Below are positions 50,501 to 56,781 of a stretch of 64,000 nt of DNA, piece after piece. How positions within the stretch are numbered: the first letter of the stretch is position 1; each line of letters opens with the position of its first letter. Origin of the DNA: Owenia fusiformis (taxonomy: Eukaryota > Annelida > Polychaeta > Sabellida > Oweniidae); contig CAIIXF020000008.1 in assembly GCA_903813345.2 (NCBI GenBank), positions 2,491,341-2,555,340 of the forward strand, in the 5' to 3' direction. The notes beneath the pieces are model-generated. The model did not search any database, was not told where the DNA came from, and saw nothing but the letters and a program-made list of their open reading frames with translations. Made by a program: the position numbers and the translations under genes.

Positions 50501-51023
50501 CGTTGAAGTCAATGTTGGTTAGATCAAATGCATCAATATTTTTCCCTGAGATTTCATTGCTGTTTTGTTGTGGGTCAGATTTGACCGAAGTGAACAGACT
50601 AGATATTGGTTGATTTTTACTTGGCACATGTGACTGTTTTATTCCTTTGGTTCCTTTTCTGTTTGGTGTTAAAAACTCTAGTTTATTTTTCTCTTTTGGT
50701 TTGCTAAATGATGCGCTCTGTTTTAAACTCCTAACATTGTCATCTTTTGAGCATTTTGTGTCTTTTATGTGGGCTCCAACACCACTAGTGCTTGCTTGAG
50801 GTTCCTTGTTAGCATTATACAAAAGGCTGTCAATCTGACGTTGTTGTTCGCGTTGTAGTTCCGCCTCCTTGAGACTTTCCTCCATGGCTCTTGCAAGCAA
50901 GGCATCATCATCGTCATCATCATTGAAGTCATTAGGATCGTCATTATGTACCTTGTTGGAGTCTTTCTTTGTTGTATTTGCTGTATTTCCCCATGATTGG
51001 AACAATGTTGCTTGTTTAGCCAT
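16501..51023 (-). CDS. FANCM: FANCM, Fanconi anaemia group M DNA translocase (24 exons, C-terminal end not found)
   Basis: FANCM remodels replication forks and anchors the Fanconi core complex at interstrand crosslinks in the nucleus. Coding exons in transcript order: 51023-50230, 49344-49226, 49014-48842, 48490-48413, 48079-47921, 47539-47408, 46087-45867, 45554-45448, 45121-44940, 44673-44598, 44380-44250, 33502-33265, 33022-32877, 27353-27191, 26820-23722, 22857-22784, 21959-21848, 20695-20622, 20122-19972, 19718-19539, 18375-17720, 17599-17531, 17356-17242, 16633-16501. All junctions are GT-AG and all phases agree: 7,382 nt, 2,460 codons. The start is the first Met of an open exon whose sequence runs into the helicase. 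The human protein is about 2,050 residues, so this one is larger. The last exon ends in phase 2 and no following exon was found. Confidence 0.95.
17720..22857 (-). CDS. FANCM: FANCM exons 16-21
   Basis: Exon 19 has [15 protein letters not shown] and exon 20 has [11 protein letters not shown] then [20 protein letters not shown]. Both align with the well-conserved vertebrate block 'FLDDEAELS' and 'FSQ.PEQDETY.EDSFCV', the surest proof that the gene is FANCM outside the helicase. Exon 21 (656 nt) is disordered and charged with a Lys/Glu/Gln-rich helical stretch (residues like [14 protein letters not shown]). Intron 20 carries the 32-bp minisatellite. Confidence 0.92.
18681..19194. repeat. 32-bp minisatellite, 16 copies
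   Basis: The unit is 'agtagtattgtcttctttt' plus 'gtcaaaatcaggc', 32 bp. I count 16 consecutive copies. Copies 6-13 alternate between two variants ('gggcagtag' and 'agga/tagtag', with cttctttt or cttttttt), giving a 64-bp higher-order period. It lies in FANCM intron 20, outside the splice signals. Confidence 0.92.
22550..22599. repeat. Short hairpin with mariner-like ends
   Basis: GTGGCCCAAAAG (22550-22561) and CTTTTGGGACAC (22588-22599) are inverted with one mismatch around a 26-bp loop. The sequence 'agggtggcccaaaag' looks like a mariner-type element end, so this may be a solo or minimal MITE in a FANCM intron. Confidence 0.55.
22660..22810. repeat. Tandem duplication covering a FANCM splice donor
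   Basis: 'ctcaccttcccctttatagcca' at about 22692 repeats 'ctcacctttccctttatagcca' at about 22780, about 90 bp apart. The second copy is the real 3' part of FANCM exon 16 with its donor. The first copy duplicates the last codons (AIKGK) and a donor but has no acceptor in front, so it is probably not used. Confidence 0.65.
23722..26820 (-). CDS. FANCM: FANCM exon 15: giant acidic exon (3,099 nt)
   Basis: This single exon encodes about 1,030 residues of low-complexity, acidic, Ser/Thr/Asp-rich sequence with several Asp/Glu clusters and Lys-rich patches. It corresponds to the large central exon of vertebrate FANCM, which carries the FANCF- and RMI-binding motifs (MM1/MM2). I cannot place those motifs with confidence. 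A notable internal repeat near 24720-24800 gives three FDLGFDLxD-type segments. Confidence 0.92.
27191..33502 (-). CDS. FANCM: FANCM exons 12-14: post-helicase region
   Basis: Exon 12 (33502-33265) has [16 protein letters not shown] and [13 protein letters not shown], which match the conserved segment after the helicase in vertebrate FANCM. Exon 13 (33022-32877) has [15 protein letters not shown]. Exon 14 (27353-27191) has [20 protein letters not shown] and [13 protein letters not shown], matching the 'W..WQ....PTH.VDHS.RC.H' segment of vertebrates. Exon 13 ends in phase 0 and exon 14 continues in phase 0. Intron 13 is 5.5 kb and holds a small secreted-protein gene and a LINE. Confidence 0.9.
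28139..29882 (+). mobile_element. 5'-truncated, internally deleted jockey/CR1-type LINE
   Basis: It is flanked by an 8-bp direct repeat, agagtctg (28139-28146 and 29875-29882), and ends in 'aattgaattga' followed by a 15-A tail. The 5' part (28148-28558) is the C-terminal half of the apurinic endonuclease: [28 protein letters not shown] and TLIDNIFTN. It then jumps directly to the reverse transcriptase (28571-28945) with [31 protein letters not shown] and FADDTNLL. The thumb and C-terminal part is at 29019-29585. About 1 kb between endonuclease and RT palm is missing, and a frameshift lies near 28940-29018. It sits in FANCM intron 13, antisense to FANCM. Confidence 0.88.
29951..30407 (-). other. 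Probable 3' UTR exon of the small secreted-protein gene
   Basis: An excellent acceptor (ctttttgtttcag on the minus strand) ends at 30408. Downstream there is an AATAAA on the minus strand at 29956-29951. An open frame of about 55 codons starts at the acceptor, but it would follow the upstream stop codon, so I treat it as untranslated. Confidence 0.45.
30786..31103 (-). CDS. Small secreted lysine-rich protein, nested in FANCM intron 13
   Basis: A 105-residue ORF begins with a textbook signal peptide ([20 protein letters not shown], cleavage likely after the following Ala). It then has a basic segment ([20 protein letters not shown]), a [14 protein letters not shown] tract, and an amphipathic acidic C terminus ([21 protein letters not shown]). 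The Met at 31103 is chosen because the signal peptide starts there; an upstream in-frame Met at 31160 would bury it. A strong donor (acag|gtgagc, exon end 30773) lies 13 bases after the stop and pairs with an acceptor at 30408, giving a two-exon gene with a spliced 3' UTR. Only one cysteine follows Met-1 and it is in the signal. No family is recognised; a mature basic peptide or shell/mucus matrix-type protein is possible (inference). Confidence 0.65.
   Translation of the reverse strand: MKHLCIILLVILALSLEMCQAKVKYKIGKHRPFRVMTMKYKPIKETEPAKKPAKKPSKKKGKKSKDLEVKPKELLSSIEEDQKVLMSDPVFLELVERLEATLSGL
31160..32876. other. FANCM intron 13, no further gene seen
   Basis: The stretch is pyrimidine-rich around 31310-31480 (cttctt-type tracts). 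Near 32590-32670 there are loose repeats of 'gagttgactagggtcc'. No supportable coding sequence. Confidence 0.5.
33906..42703 (+). CDS. Secreted GH10 endo-1,4-beta-xylanase with N-terminal CBM4/9-like module
   Basis: The enzyme hydrolyses internal beta-1,4 bonds of xylan outside the cell, probably in the gut. Exons: 33906-34102, 34551-34696, 38710-38805, 39103-39313, 39663-39705, 39900-40064, 40233-40291, 40406-40543, 41427-41598, 41884-41985, 42118-42333, 42488-42703. All phases agree and give 586 residues. The protein has a signal peptide ([17 protein letters not shown]). A carbohydrate-binding module ([17 protein letters not shown] to about residue 150) follows. The GH10 barrel shows [27 protein letters not shown] (acid/base Glu), INDFNVV, GIQCHF and WVTELDID (nucleophile Glu). 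Both catalytic Glu are present. The short C-terminal tail resembles other animal GH10 proteins. It lies wholly inside FANCM intron 11 on the opposite strand. Confidence 0.95.
34838..38622. mobile_element. 3.8-kb element with about 310-bp inverted repeats, filling GH10 intron 2
   Basis: The left arm is about 34838-35150 ('gggaaagtatcgcaacag' near 34844; 'ccacccatcaacaagctttt' near 35018). The right arm is about 38308-38622 and carries the reverse complements of these at about 38450 and 38600. I estimate identity at 80-90 per cent. The arms almost reach the exon edges at 34696 and 38710. The interior (35.15-38.3 kb) has no recognisable transposase, and a smaller TIR element is nested in it. No clear target duplication seen. 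Confidence 0.75.
36463..37253. mobile_element. Nested 791-bp TIR element
   Basis: A perfect 22-bp inverted repeat, gtgttatagcatgacggtta then cg (36463-36484), is complementary to 37232-37253. No coding content is recognised inside. It lies in the interior of the larger inverted-repeat element. Confidence 0.75.
40828..41309. mobile_element. MITE with TA target duplication (CTGTACGCCCGG ends)
   Basis: The left end is CTGTACGCCCGGTATTATTC from 40830. Its reverse complement ends at 41307, and TA flanks both sides. The match runs at least 23 bp. The subterminal regions are rich in 'cgcgaaa' motifs. About 480 bp long, in a GH10 intron (between the exons at 40406 and 41427). A short ORF inside ([13 protein letters not shown]) is not recognisable as a transposase. 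Confidence 0.85.
42881..42886 (+). promoter_or_regulatory. Polyadenylation signal of the GH10 gene
   Basis: AATAAA lies 178 bases after the stop codon at 42703 and just before a TTAA element inserted at 42919. It is the first such hexamer downstream. Confidence 0.6.
42919..43557 (+). mobile_element. PiggyBac-family element, non-autonomous, TTAA-flanked
   Basis: TTAA at 42919 and 43554 flank ends CTCCTTTCCGCTGA and, on the other strand, CTCTTTTCTGCTGA. The interior holds a decayed acidic N terminus: [20 protein letters not shown], then [20 protein letters not shown] after a one-base shift, then [15 protein letters not shown]. This Asp/Ser-rich start is typical of piggyBac transposases. The catalytic DDD domain is absent. 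It lies about 215 bp past the GH10 stop codon. Confidence 0.8.
44250..49344 (-). CDS. FANCM: FANCM exons 2-11: SF2 DEAH helicase core
   Basis: These ten short exons encode the translocase. Exon 2 has motif Ia ([10 protein letters not shown]) and exon 3 has motif II ([10 protein letters not shown]). Exon 4 has motif III (ALSATPG), exons 5-8 the FANCM/MPH1-type helical insert, and exon 9 [11 protein letters not shown]. Exon 10 has [12 protein letters not shown] (motif V) and exon 11 has motif VI ([12 protein letters not shown]). All ATPase motifs are intact, so the translocase should be active. Intron 6 (46088-47407) carries a tandem repeat and a GGAC microsatellite. Intron 1 carries a TTAA-flanked element. 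Confidence 0.94.
46471..46890. repeat. Tandem repeat, about 137 bp, 3 copies, palindromic 'aaaatggcggccatttt' core
   Basis: The unit includes 'attcacataccaaat', 'aacaaaatcgctccactact', 'tttcgagttatagtaaaat' and 'aatggcggccattttga'. Copies begin at roughly 46480, 46617 and 46750. It sits inside a larger repeat family copy (46.2-47.3 kb) in FANCM intron 6. Confidence 0.85.
47161..47240. repeat. GGAC/GTAC tetranucleotide microsatellite
   Basis: About 20 tetranucleotide units alternate GGAC and GTAC ('cggacggacgtacgtacgg'). It is followed by 'ccctccgaacttcgttcgat'. The arrangement 'gagttattgcccggacgg...' then 'cgaacttcgttcg' resembles the 3' end of a repeat family common in molluscs and cnidarians (recollection). 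Confidence 0.9.
49458..50168 (-). mobile_element. TTAA-flanked TIR element, piggyBac-like
   Basis: TTAA at 49458-49461 is followed by CCTTCTGCATGCTA. The other end, read inward on the minus strand, is CCTTTAGCATGCTA next to TTAA at 50165-50168. On the minus strand near 49905 there is an ATG followed by [20 protein letters not shown], then stops: a possible decayed transposase N terminus. It lies in FANCM intron 1. Confidence 0.75.
50230..51023 (-). CDS. FANCM: FANCM exon 1: N terminus and Walker A
   Basis: The exon starts [12 protein letters not shown], a QxxLFxxW-like opening that resembles a PIP-type short motif (inference). A disordered acidic region follows, with aspartate runs encoded by gat/gac repeats. 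It ends with [16 protein letters not shown] and the ATP-binding motif [11 protein letters not shown]. The donor is gtgagt after a split AG-G codon. A second, overlapping ORF in another frame is a shadow. Confidence 0.93.
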
Positions 51024-51109
51024 TTCATCATACTGAAATTAGCAAAAATGTTATGATTATTAATCTAAGAAATACTCCTTAGTTTCAGGGTTGTTGTTTC
51101 TTTACAGTC

Positions 51110-51830
51110 AGTCATCTCGCATAATGATTGTCTACTTATTACGCATATGCAATTTCTACTTCCGTTTATAACCAAGTCAACTCGCAGTCGTAATCTAAAA
51201 GCCGACTTGAGGGAGTAAATTGTGCAATGCCTGCAGGTCGATATATGAGTCAGCAAGTAATTATCCCACCACTACACAGCGGAGTTGTTGGTATTATAAT
51301 GATAGGTATTATTATAATGATAGGTATTTGGGTACAGAGAAGAGCAGCCAGGTTTCTAATCAAATGTCACTCAAGGGAACCAGGTTGCGTCAGTCTAAGT
51401 AGTTTTAAATCATCATACTATGCCTATGTCAATAACTGCAATTACATAGGTGTGTTTTTACTGTAGATCTATGTTTTAATGTAAATGGTCCCAGTGCACA
51501 GCAACAAGCCTGCACTACTGGTAAAGAGAGGAGATGTCAATGCTGCAGCCTGACAGCCGCTCCAGGGTATTTCAACATAAAGGGACTTCCTAGGGGGTAG
51601 GCTACAGGGCCCAACCAAAAAGGTTCCTTTCAATTTTAAAGTGAGTTGTAAACCACAGATCTAGTTGTAAATGTTAGGTAGACACAGGAATTCATATATC
51701 GACCTGCAGGCATTGCACAATTTACTCCCTCAAGTCGGCTTTTAGATTACGACTGCGAGTTGACTTGGTTATAAACGGAAGTAGAAATTGCATATGCGTA
51801 ATAAGTAGACAATCATTATGCGAGATGACT
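51110..51830. repeat. Perfect 139-bp inverted repeat upstream of FANCM
   Basis: 51110-51248 and 51692-51830 are exact reverse complements over 139 bp, read base by base. They are separated by 443 bp. Both contain 'cctgcaggtcgatatatga' at the inner ends and 'agtcatctcgcataatg' at the outer ends. The spacer holds 'attataatgataggt' repeats. The left arm starts 87 bp upstream of the FANCM ATG, so it probably lies in the FANCM 5' UTR or promoter. No clear target duplication. It could be a young TIR element, an inverted duplication or an assembly palindrome. Confidence 0.9.
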
Positions 51831-53067
51831 TTAGGACATGAAATGGTAAGATTTTTTCTTGTTTACTTTTTTGATGAAAAATCGCGAATCTTATTCGATC
51901 TCAGACTCAAAATTACGTGAATTACTCGATTCCAAAAATCCCCGCGAGTTACAACACTAGTTATAAGCACATACATGCATTAAGATGAAGAAAATTGTGT
52001 TCAGACGCCTTAATAGTGATATTTTATAAAAAAAATGTGAAACTGACAAGTTTTTTTGAAAAACATAATCAACCCGTATTTTGATCATTCTCTACCGATT
52101 ACATTTCCTTTTCTGACGTTATTTTGCCAGCTGTGACTTACCCGATTTTCCAGATCATTCACTTATATTGACAATTGTATTGTTGTAGGATTTTACTTAT
52201 GTTTCAGAAATATCCATCTCAACAAAACAATCATAACATCACAAATATTCATAGATTTCGCCATTGTAGTGACCCGGATGTATACTCCCATACGTGGAAG
52301 TGCGGACAAATATTAGCCTCTGCTTGTACCACGTGATTGGGAAATCAAGAGAAAGTGATTGGTTGCACTGCACGTATTAATCGATAACCCCGAGAGCAGT
52401 GAACTAATATCAACAAAACTTTGACTCAAATTTCTTTTCGCAAGATTTCATCATGAATTTTGATTTGGAAACCTAAAAGACTAAATATTTCATAATATTA
52501 TATTAAAATTCATAGACGTTGAAAGGAGGACTACATTCAACAATTTTTGATTGTTAATTCTGCTTGCGCAGTGTTTATGCCAAGACAATGCTATGCCTTA
52601 CAACAATTTTTGTTCAGTGCAGTCGTGCTTATTTCCAACACGTAGGTGTCTGGATATTGAAAACTTTTTAGAAAATTTCATTTTTAACTATTTTACTAAA
52701 ATGTTTTTCAGTTTCTGTCCAACAGTCAAAAAATCAATTTTTAGAAAAAGTTCAAATCCCTTAAGCAAATCATTTGGTCTACTTACTCATATTAACATGA
52801 CTTAATTTTTGAAGTCAAATGTGTACCTATTTGCCTAGTCAGTATGCAGATTCTCGAAATTGGATCCAAATGCAAACTCAATCATTTTCTTGAGAAAAGT
52901 TTCTTCTCACCCTCTGTTCAAGTGACATCAGAGTTCCAAGAATTTGCTAGAATTCCATGAATGAACTATACTTAAAGTTTTGAAGGGGTGATAAATATCC
53001 AAAATTATAAATATACAGATTCAAATGTGATAAATAGAGGATATCCTATGATTTATGAGTGATATGA
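51831..53067. other. Intergenic, no gene seen
   Basis: AT-rich sequence without supportable coding frames, splice-bounded exons or clear repeats. An 84-codon frame at 52551-52805 has no recognisable motif. Confidence 0.5.
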
Positions 53068-53150
53068 TTTTTATCCACGAATGGATATGATATCTGCACA
53101 GGCGAGCGTAGCGAGAGTGCAGATATCAATATCCATGAGAAAATCCATCT
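53068..53150. repeat. Hairpin with 'gcgagcgtagcgag' loop
   Basis: 'gatttttatccacgaatgga' and 'tatgatatctgca' on the left pair imperfectly with 'tgcagatatcaatatccat' and 'gagaaaatcc' on the right. The loop contains 'ggcgagcgtagcgagag'. Similar in style to the hairpin at 60409-60590. Confidence 0.65.
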
Positions 53151-53472
53151 GAAAATTATGATGGTGACTCATATTGAACTATAACAGCACAGGATATTAT
53201 AAAGCAACTATTGATTCACAAATTTTATACAAATAGGTAAGTATACATCATAAAACGTCAAGATAACAAAAAGATTTTCGTGGAAGCAAATTATGTTTTT
53301 TTACGAATTTTTCAGAATATTATCCTTCTAAAACTCTTGACTTGTATGACTCTAATCACATCGGCATGTATATTTTTGTATTGCTGTACCAATTATCTAT
53401 CAAATGATGTACTTCATTGTTGTTTTGAGATGACAAGGAATTTTTTATTTGATTTTTCAGTTGGTGCTATAG

Positions 53473-54360
53473 ACCCCCCACCTAACCAAACCCGTCTGGC
53501 CCAGTAATCTACTCCCGATTCTGATAGTCGTAGATCTAGGGCCAGACAAGGTCCAAAGCAAAAAAGGGGTATTTACTCCGGAAAAAACATGTCGATGAAT
53601 CATCACTTATTATTCATTCCCTATTAGCCATCCAACCAAAACATCGTGTACCATGTAAACCCAAGTATTTATTTGAAATAAAGAGAACATAACTTACGCG
53701 TAAATGTTGTGTTTTGTTTGTTATATTGATGTTGAAATGGGCACAACATTTCGTCAATATTTCGTCAGTTCTCCGCACCGAATAAAGTCACGTGATGTGA
53801 CGTAACACGAGTGTGACGCGATAATTTTTAAACTTTCATGGAACGAAAATACATTTCCCGGGAATCAATACATTCCAAATATTACGATTTGTTCAGCAGA
53901 TTTGTTATCAAAATGTAGATTACTTTATAAAACAGACGTGTCTGTGTTGTATTTAAACTGGAAAGAAATATGGTGGACATTAAATACGATTTTTCAATTT
54001 GTTGAACTGACGGAATGTAGTACTGAACGAAATAAGCAGCCGAGACTTCTCGATATTCTACGAGATCACGAACAGATTGCAGAAGAATTTTTCTTTTTGC
54101 TGCGTTTAGACGTTTCGTTCTTATTTATTAGCCGTCATCCAGCGATGGAAACCTAATATAAATACAAAGTTTGATACAAGGAACAAACACGTAAGTGATT
54201 TTTATGATGTTTATTCATTTATCAGCACGTATTATACATTGAAAATCCAGTGTGTTTTTTCCGGAGTAAATACCCCATTTTTTGCATTGGATCGAGTCTG
54301 GCCCAGATCTACAACTCAGGAGTAGATAACTGGGCCAGACGGGTTTGGTTACCCCCCACC
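53473..54360. mobile_element. Foldback/TIR element with 10-bp target duplication
   Basis: Identical direct repeats ACCCCCCACC lie at 53473-53482 and 54351-54360. Inside them, the ends AACCAAACCCGTCTGGCCCA (from 53484) and its reverse complement (to 54350) start inverted arms of about 100 bp with moderate divergence. A 9-10-bp duplication is typical of Mutator-like elements (class assignment is inference). An 84-codon ORF at 53902-54156 has no recognisable motif. Confidence 0.8.
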
Positions 54361-54369
54361 CTGCGAGAC

Positions 54370-55430
54370 ACAGACACTTATCCTGTGCCAGGACTATAGT
54401 CATGAGAACGTCTTAATCTTTTGCCTGTACGATTACAACATGGGAGAATTTTCTACGCTTCTTACACTTAAGATACCTACTTCAATAGATTCTTTGGTAT
54501 TGTAGCATTCTTTTCATGTAATTGAATCCACAATTGTCTGGTTTAAGGTACAGCTGGAAAGTAACATTTTGGTAAAAAATTGCTATACCAGCACATGTTA
54601 TTTTCTGGTACAAAATAAAGTATGAAGACATGTGTCAATTGCCTTGCTTTTTTCAGGAAAGTATCATTACATGGTCTTCTTTGAGAATATCTAGTAGGAG
54701 TCCAATGGGAACTCCAGGAAATTCTGATATTTCACACTTTCTATTTTCCAAAATTTTCTTTCAAAGTTTCCAGACAACACAGGGGGTACCATTGACCTGT
54801 TTCCAGGTTTACTAAAAGTAGACAGTGTAATGATAATTTCCTGAAAAAAGCAAGGAAATACACACATGCCTTCATACTTAATTTTGTACCAGAAAATAAC
54901 ATGTGCAGGTATAGCAATTTTTTACCAAAATGTTACTTTCCAGCTGAACCTTAATCGGCAGAACGAATAAATTTTCGTTTTTGATCTGCAATATTTGCAT
55001 GTAATATTCAACTTATTTCAACCGTCAAATTCCTCCATTTATTGGTACTTACGGGCCACTTCCGAGCCAGTCAAACGGGGAATCCCCTTTTCGATCCAAC
55101 CGCCATATTGAAAAGTGATGGAATCTCTCTCGATGAAAAAGAAAAATGTTGCCGTTCTGCCAACTAACCCAGACAATCAGTGGTTCCAATATATTAGAAG
55201 TTACATTTTGAGTTCTATAATGCATTGAGGTAGGTATCTTATGTGTAAGGGGCGTAGATAATTCTCCCAAGTTGTAATCGTACAGGCAAAAGATAGCGCT
55301 CGGTCCAGGACTATAGTCCTGGCACGGGATAAACCACAGTGAGCACTATTTATCTTCAGATATTCAGATATTAGACTGCATTTTTTAGATATTAGATGGA
55401 TAATGCTGACTGTGGGATAAACAGACACTT
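54370..55430. mobile_element. Second foldback element with 10-bp direct repeats
   Basis: ACAGACACTT occurs at 54370-54379 and 55421-55430. Inverted arms: 'ttttgcctgtacgattacaa' near 54420 and its reverse complement near 55270, extending from about 54378 to 54482 and 55230 to 55332. A further small inverted repeat (55333-55420, 'ccacagtgagcact' against 'aatgctgactgtgg') forms the right tip. It abuts the previous element with only 9 bp between the duplications. A TTAA-flanked MITE is nested inside. Confidence 0.75.
54543..54954. mobile_element. TTAA-flanked MITE nested in a foldback element
   Basis: TTAA at 54543-54546 and 54951-54954. The ends are GGTACAGCTGGAAAGTAACA and, on the other strand, GGTTCAGCTGGAAAGTAACA. 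The arms extend about 95 bp (54547-54640 and 54858-54950). No coding content. TTAA and the short ends point to the piggyBac superfamily. Confidence 0.85.
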
Positions 55431-56071
55431 CAGCATGATCACCATGATGAGTTACTCTACCGAGCTGACAGAAGTCAGCTCTGGGAAGTTGGATGTATGT
55501 GAACTTGAAAAGAATAAATCGAGCCCATTTTGACTAAACGCTGTACTGAGTAGCGTTTATAATACGCTATATATTTGAATCAATACATAATTTATTTGTT
55601 GTTACCTTATTTTGTTCCTTCAACAGTCTGTTGTTGTAGTAAATCAATGTTCTTGTAGACAACAAAACTTTTGAATTTAGATTCCAGCCATTTTAGGTCA
55701 CGCGAGATCTCGTGACTTTCGAAAGTAAAAATTTGCTACAAAATAACTCGCGCTAGCTAAATATGATATAGTCACGTGATCTCTCAGCGGTAATACCCAT
55801 GCGCATAAAAGTACAATGCGCATGTGCACGCATGCGTAAAAAGTTAAAAAATGGTGCGCGCCAGATTTGGAATTTCTCCATTTTAACTGCAATTACACAA
55901 GAAGTAGGACTTATTGTCACCACGCGTGATGAAAAGGGCAAGTTACATTCAATTATCTTCTTAAATACCGTTTCTTATTCCAGCGCGCCTGCTGGAAGTT
56001 GGAGAAAACCGCTTCACAGGACGGTATATTCTAACGGTGCTTCAGCTGGCTTTTGAGCCAGCTGTGTTCAG
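55431..56071. other. Intergenic, no gene seen
   Basis: It contains several short GC-richer palindromes: 'gagctgacagaagtcagctc' near 55461, and a 9-bp perfect stem CAGCTGGCT-tttg-AGCCAGCTG at 56044-56065 directly before the pogo-like transposon. No supportable coding frame. Confidence 0.5.
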
Positions 56072-56781
56072 TAGAGTCCGTACGTCTAAATCCGTGATAG
56101 CAGGTACATCCGAGCACCCCGTGTATATCTGTTGTAATTGTAGGGAAATCCGAGCACCTAGTTTAATACCTGTTTGAGTAAAATAAATGAATACAAAATG
56201 AATCTTTTTTGTTTTTTTCGAAATTTAAATAAATATTTTAAAATTTATAACGAGCTTCAAATTCTATAACGAGTTTCATTTTTTGTATTACGGTACTTCC
56301 GGCCCGCCCCCTTCTTCAAAATCGGCCATTTTGGGTTGTTCCAAAATTGTGTTGGAAAGGTAATGCGATTTTGATATCATTTACTCACTTTTATGATAAT
56401 TTTATACACAAAATTACTTCTTTGGCGTGTTATGATTTAAAAACGATTGATAATTTATTCATTACTTGTGTCAAATTAAGCAAATACCGATGCTCGCATA
56501 TCCCCTCAAAATTTTGAAAACCGTTAGAGATATTTTGAAAATTTTATGTTTTTATTTGCTCTGGTATGAAATATATGTACCGTTACTGACAATATCATCA
56601 GGTTTTTATTGATACTTGTTCCATTCATCATTGTTCTATTTTGACTTTGAAAGGTTTTGACCTATTTTTATATTAGTACACAAAAACATTAGTAATGTAC
56701 AATAGGCCTATGTGTCTTGTTCAATAATATAAGACAAACATTTGATAGCTCTAATCTATTTCATTTCACTTGTAGTTCAGT

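Noticed and set aside
51300-51400. Peptide WVQRRAARFLIKCH in the spacer of the perfect inverted repeat, reminiscent of the LINE C-terminal 'VQRRAARF' motif
   Set aside because: No other LINE sequence surrounds it; a short chance match is as likely.
53902-54156. 84-codon ORF inside the foldback element
   Set aside because: No transposase motif, and it lies in a non-autonomous element; probably chance.
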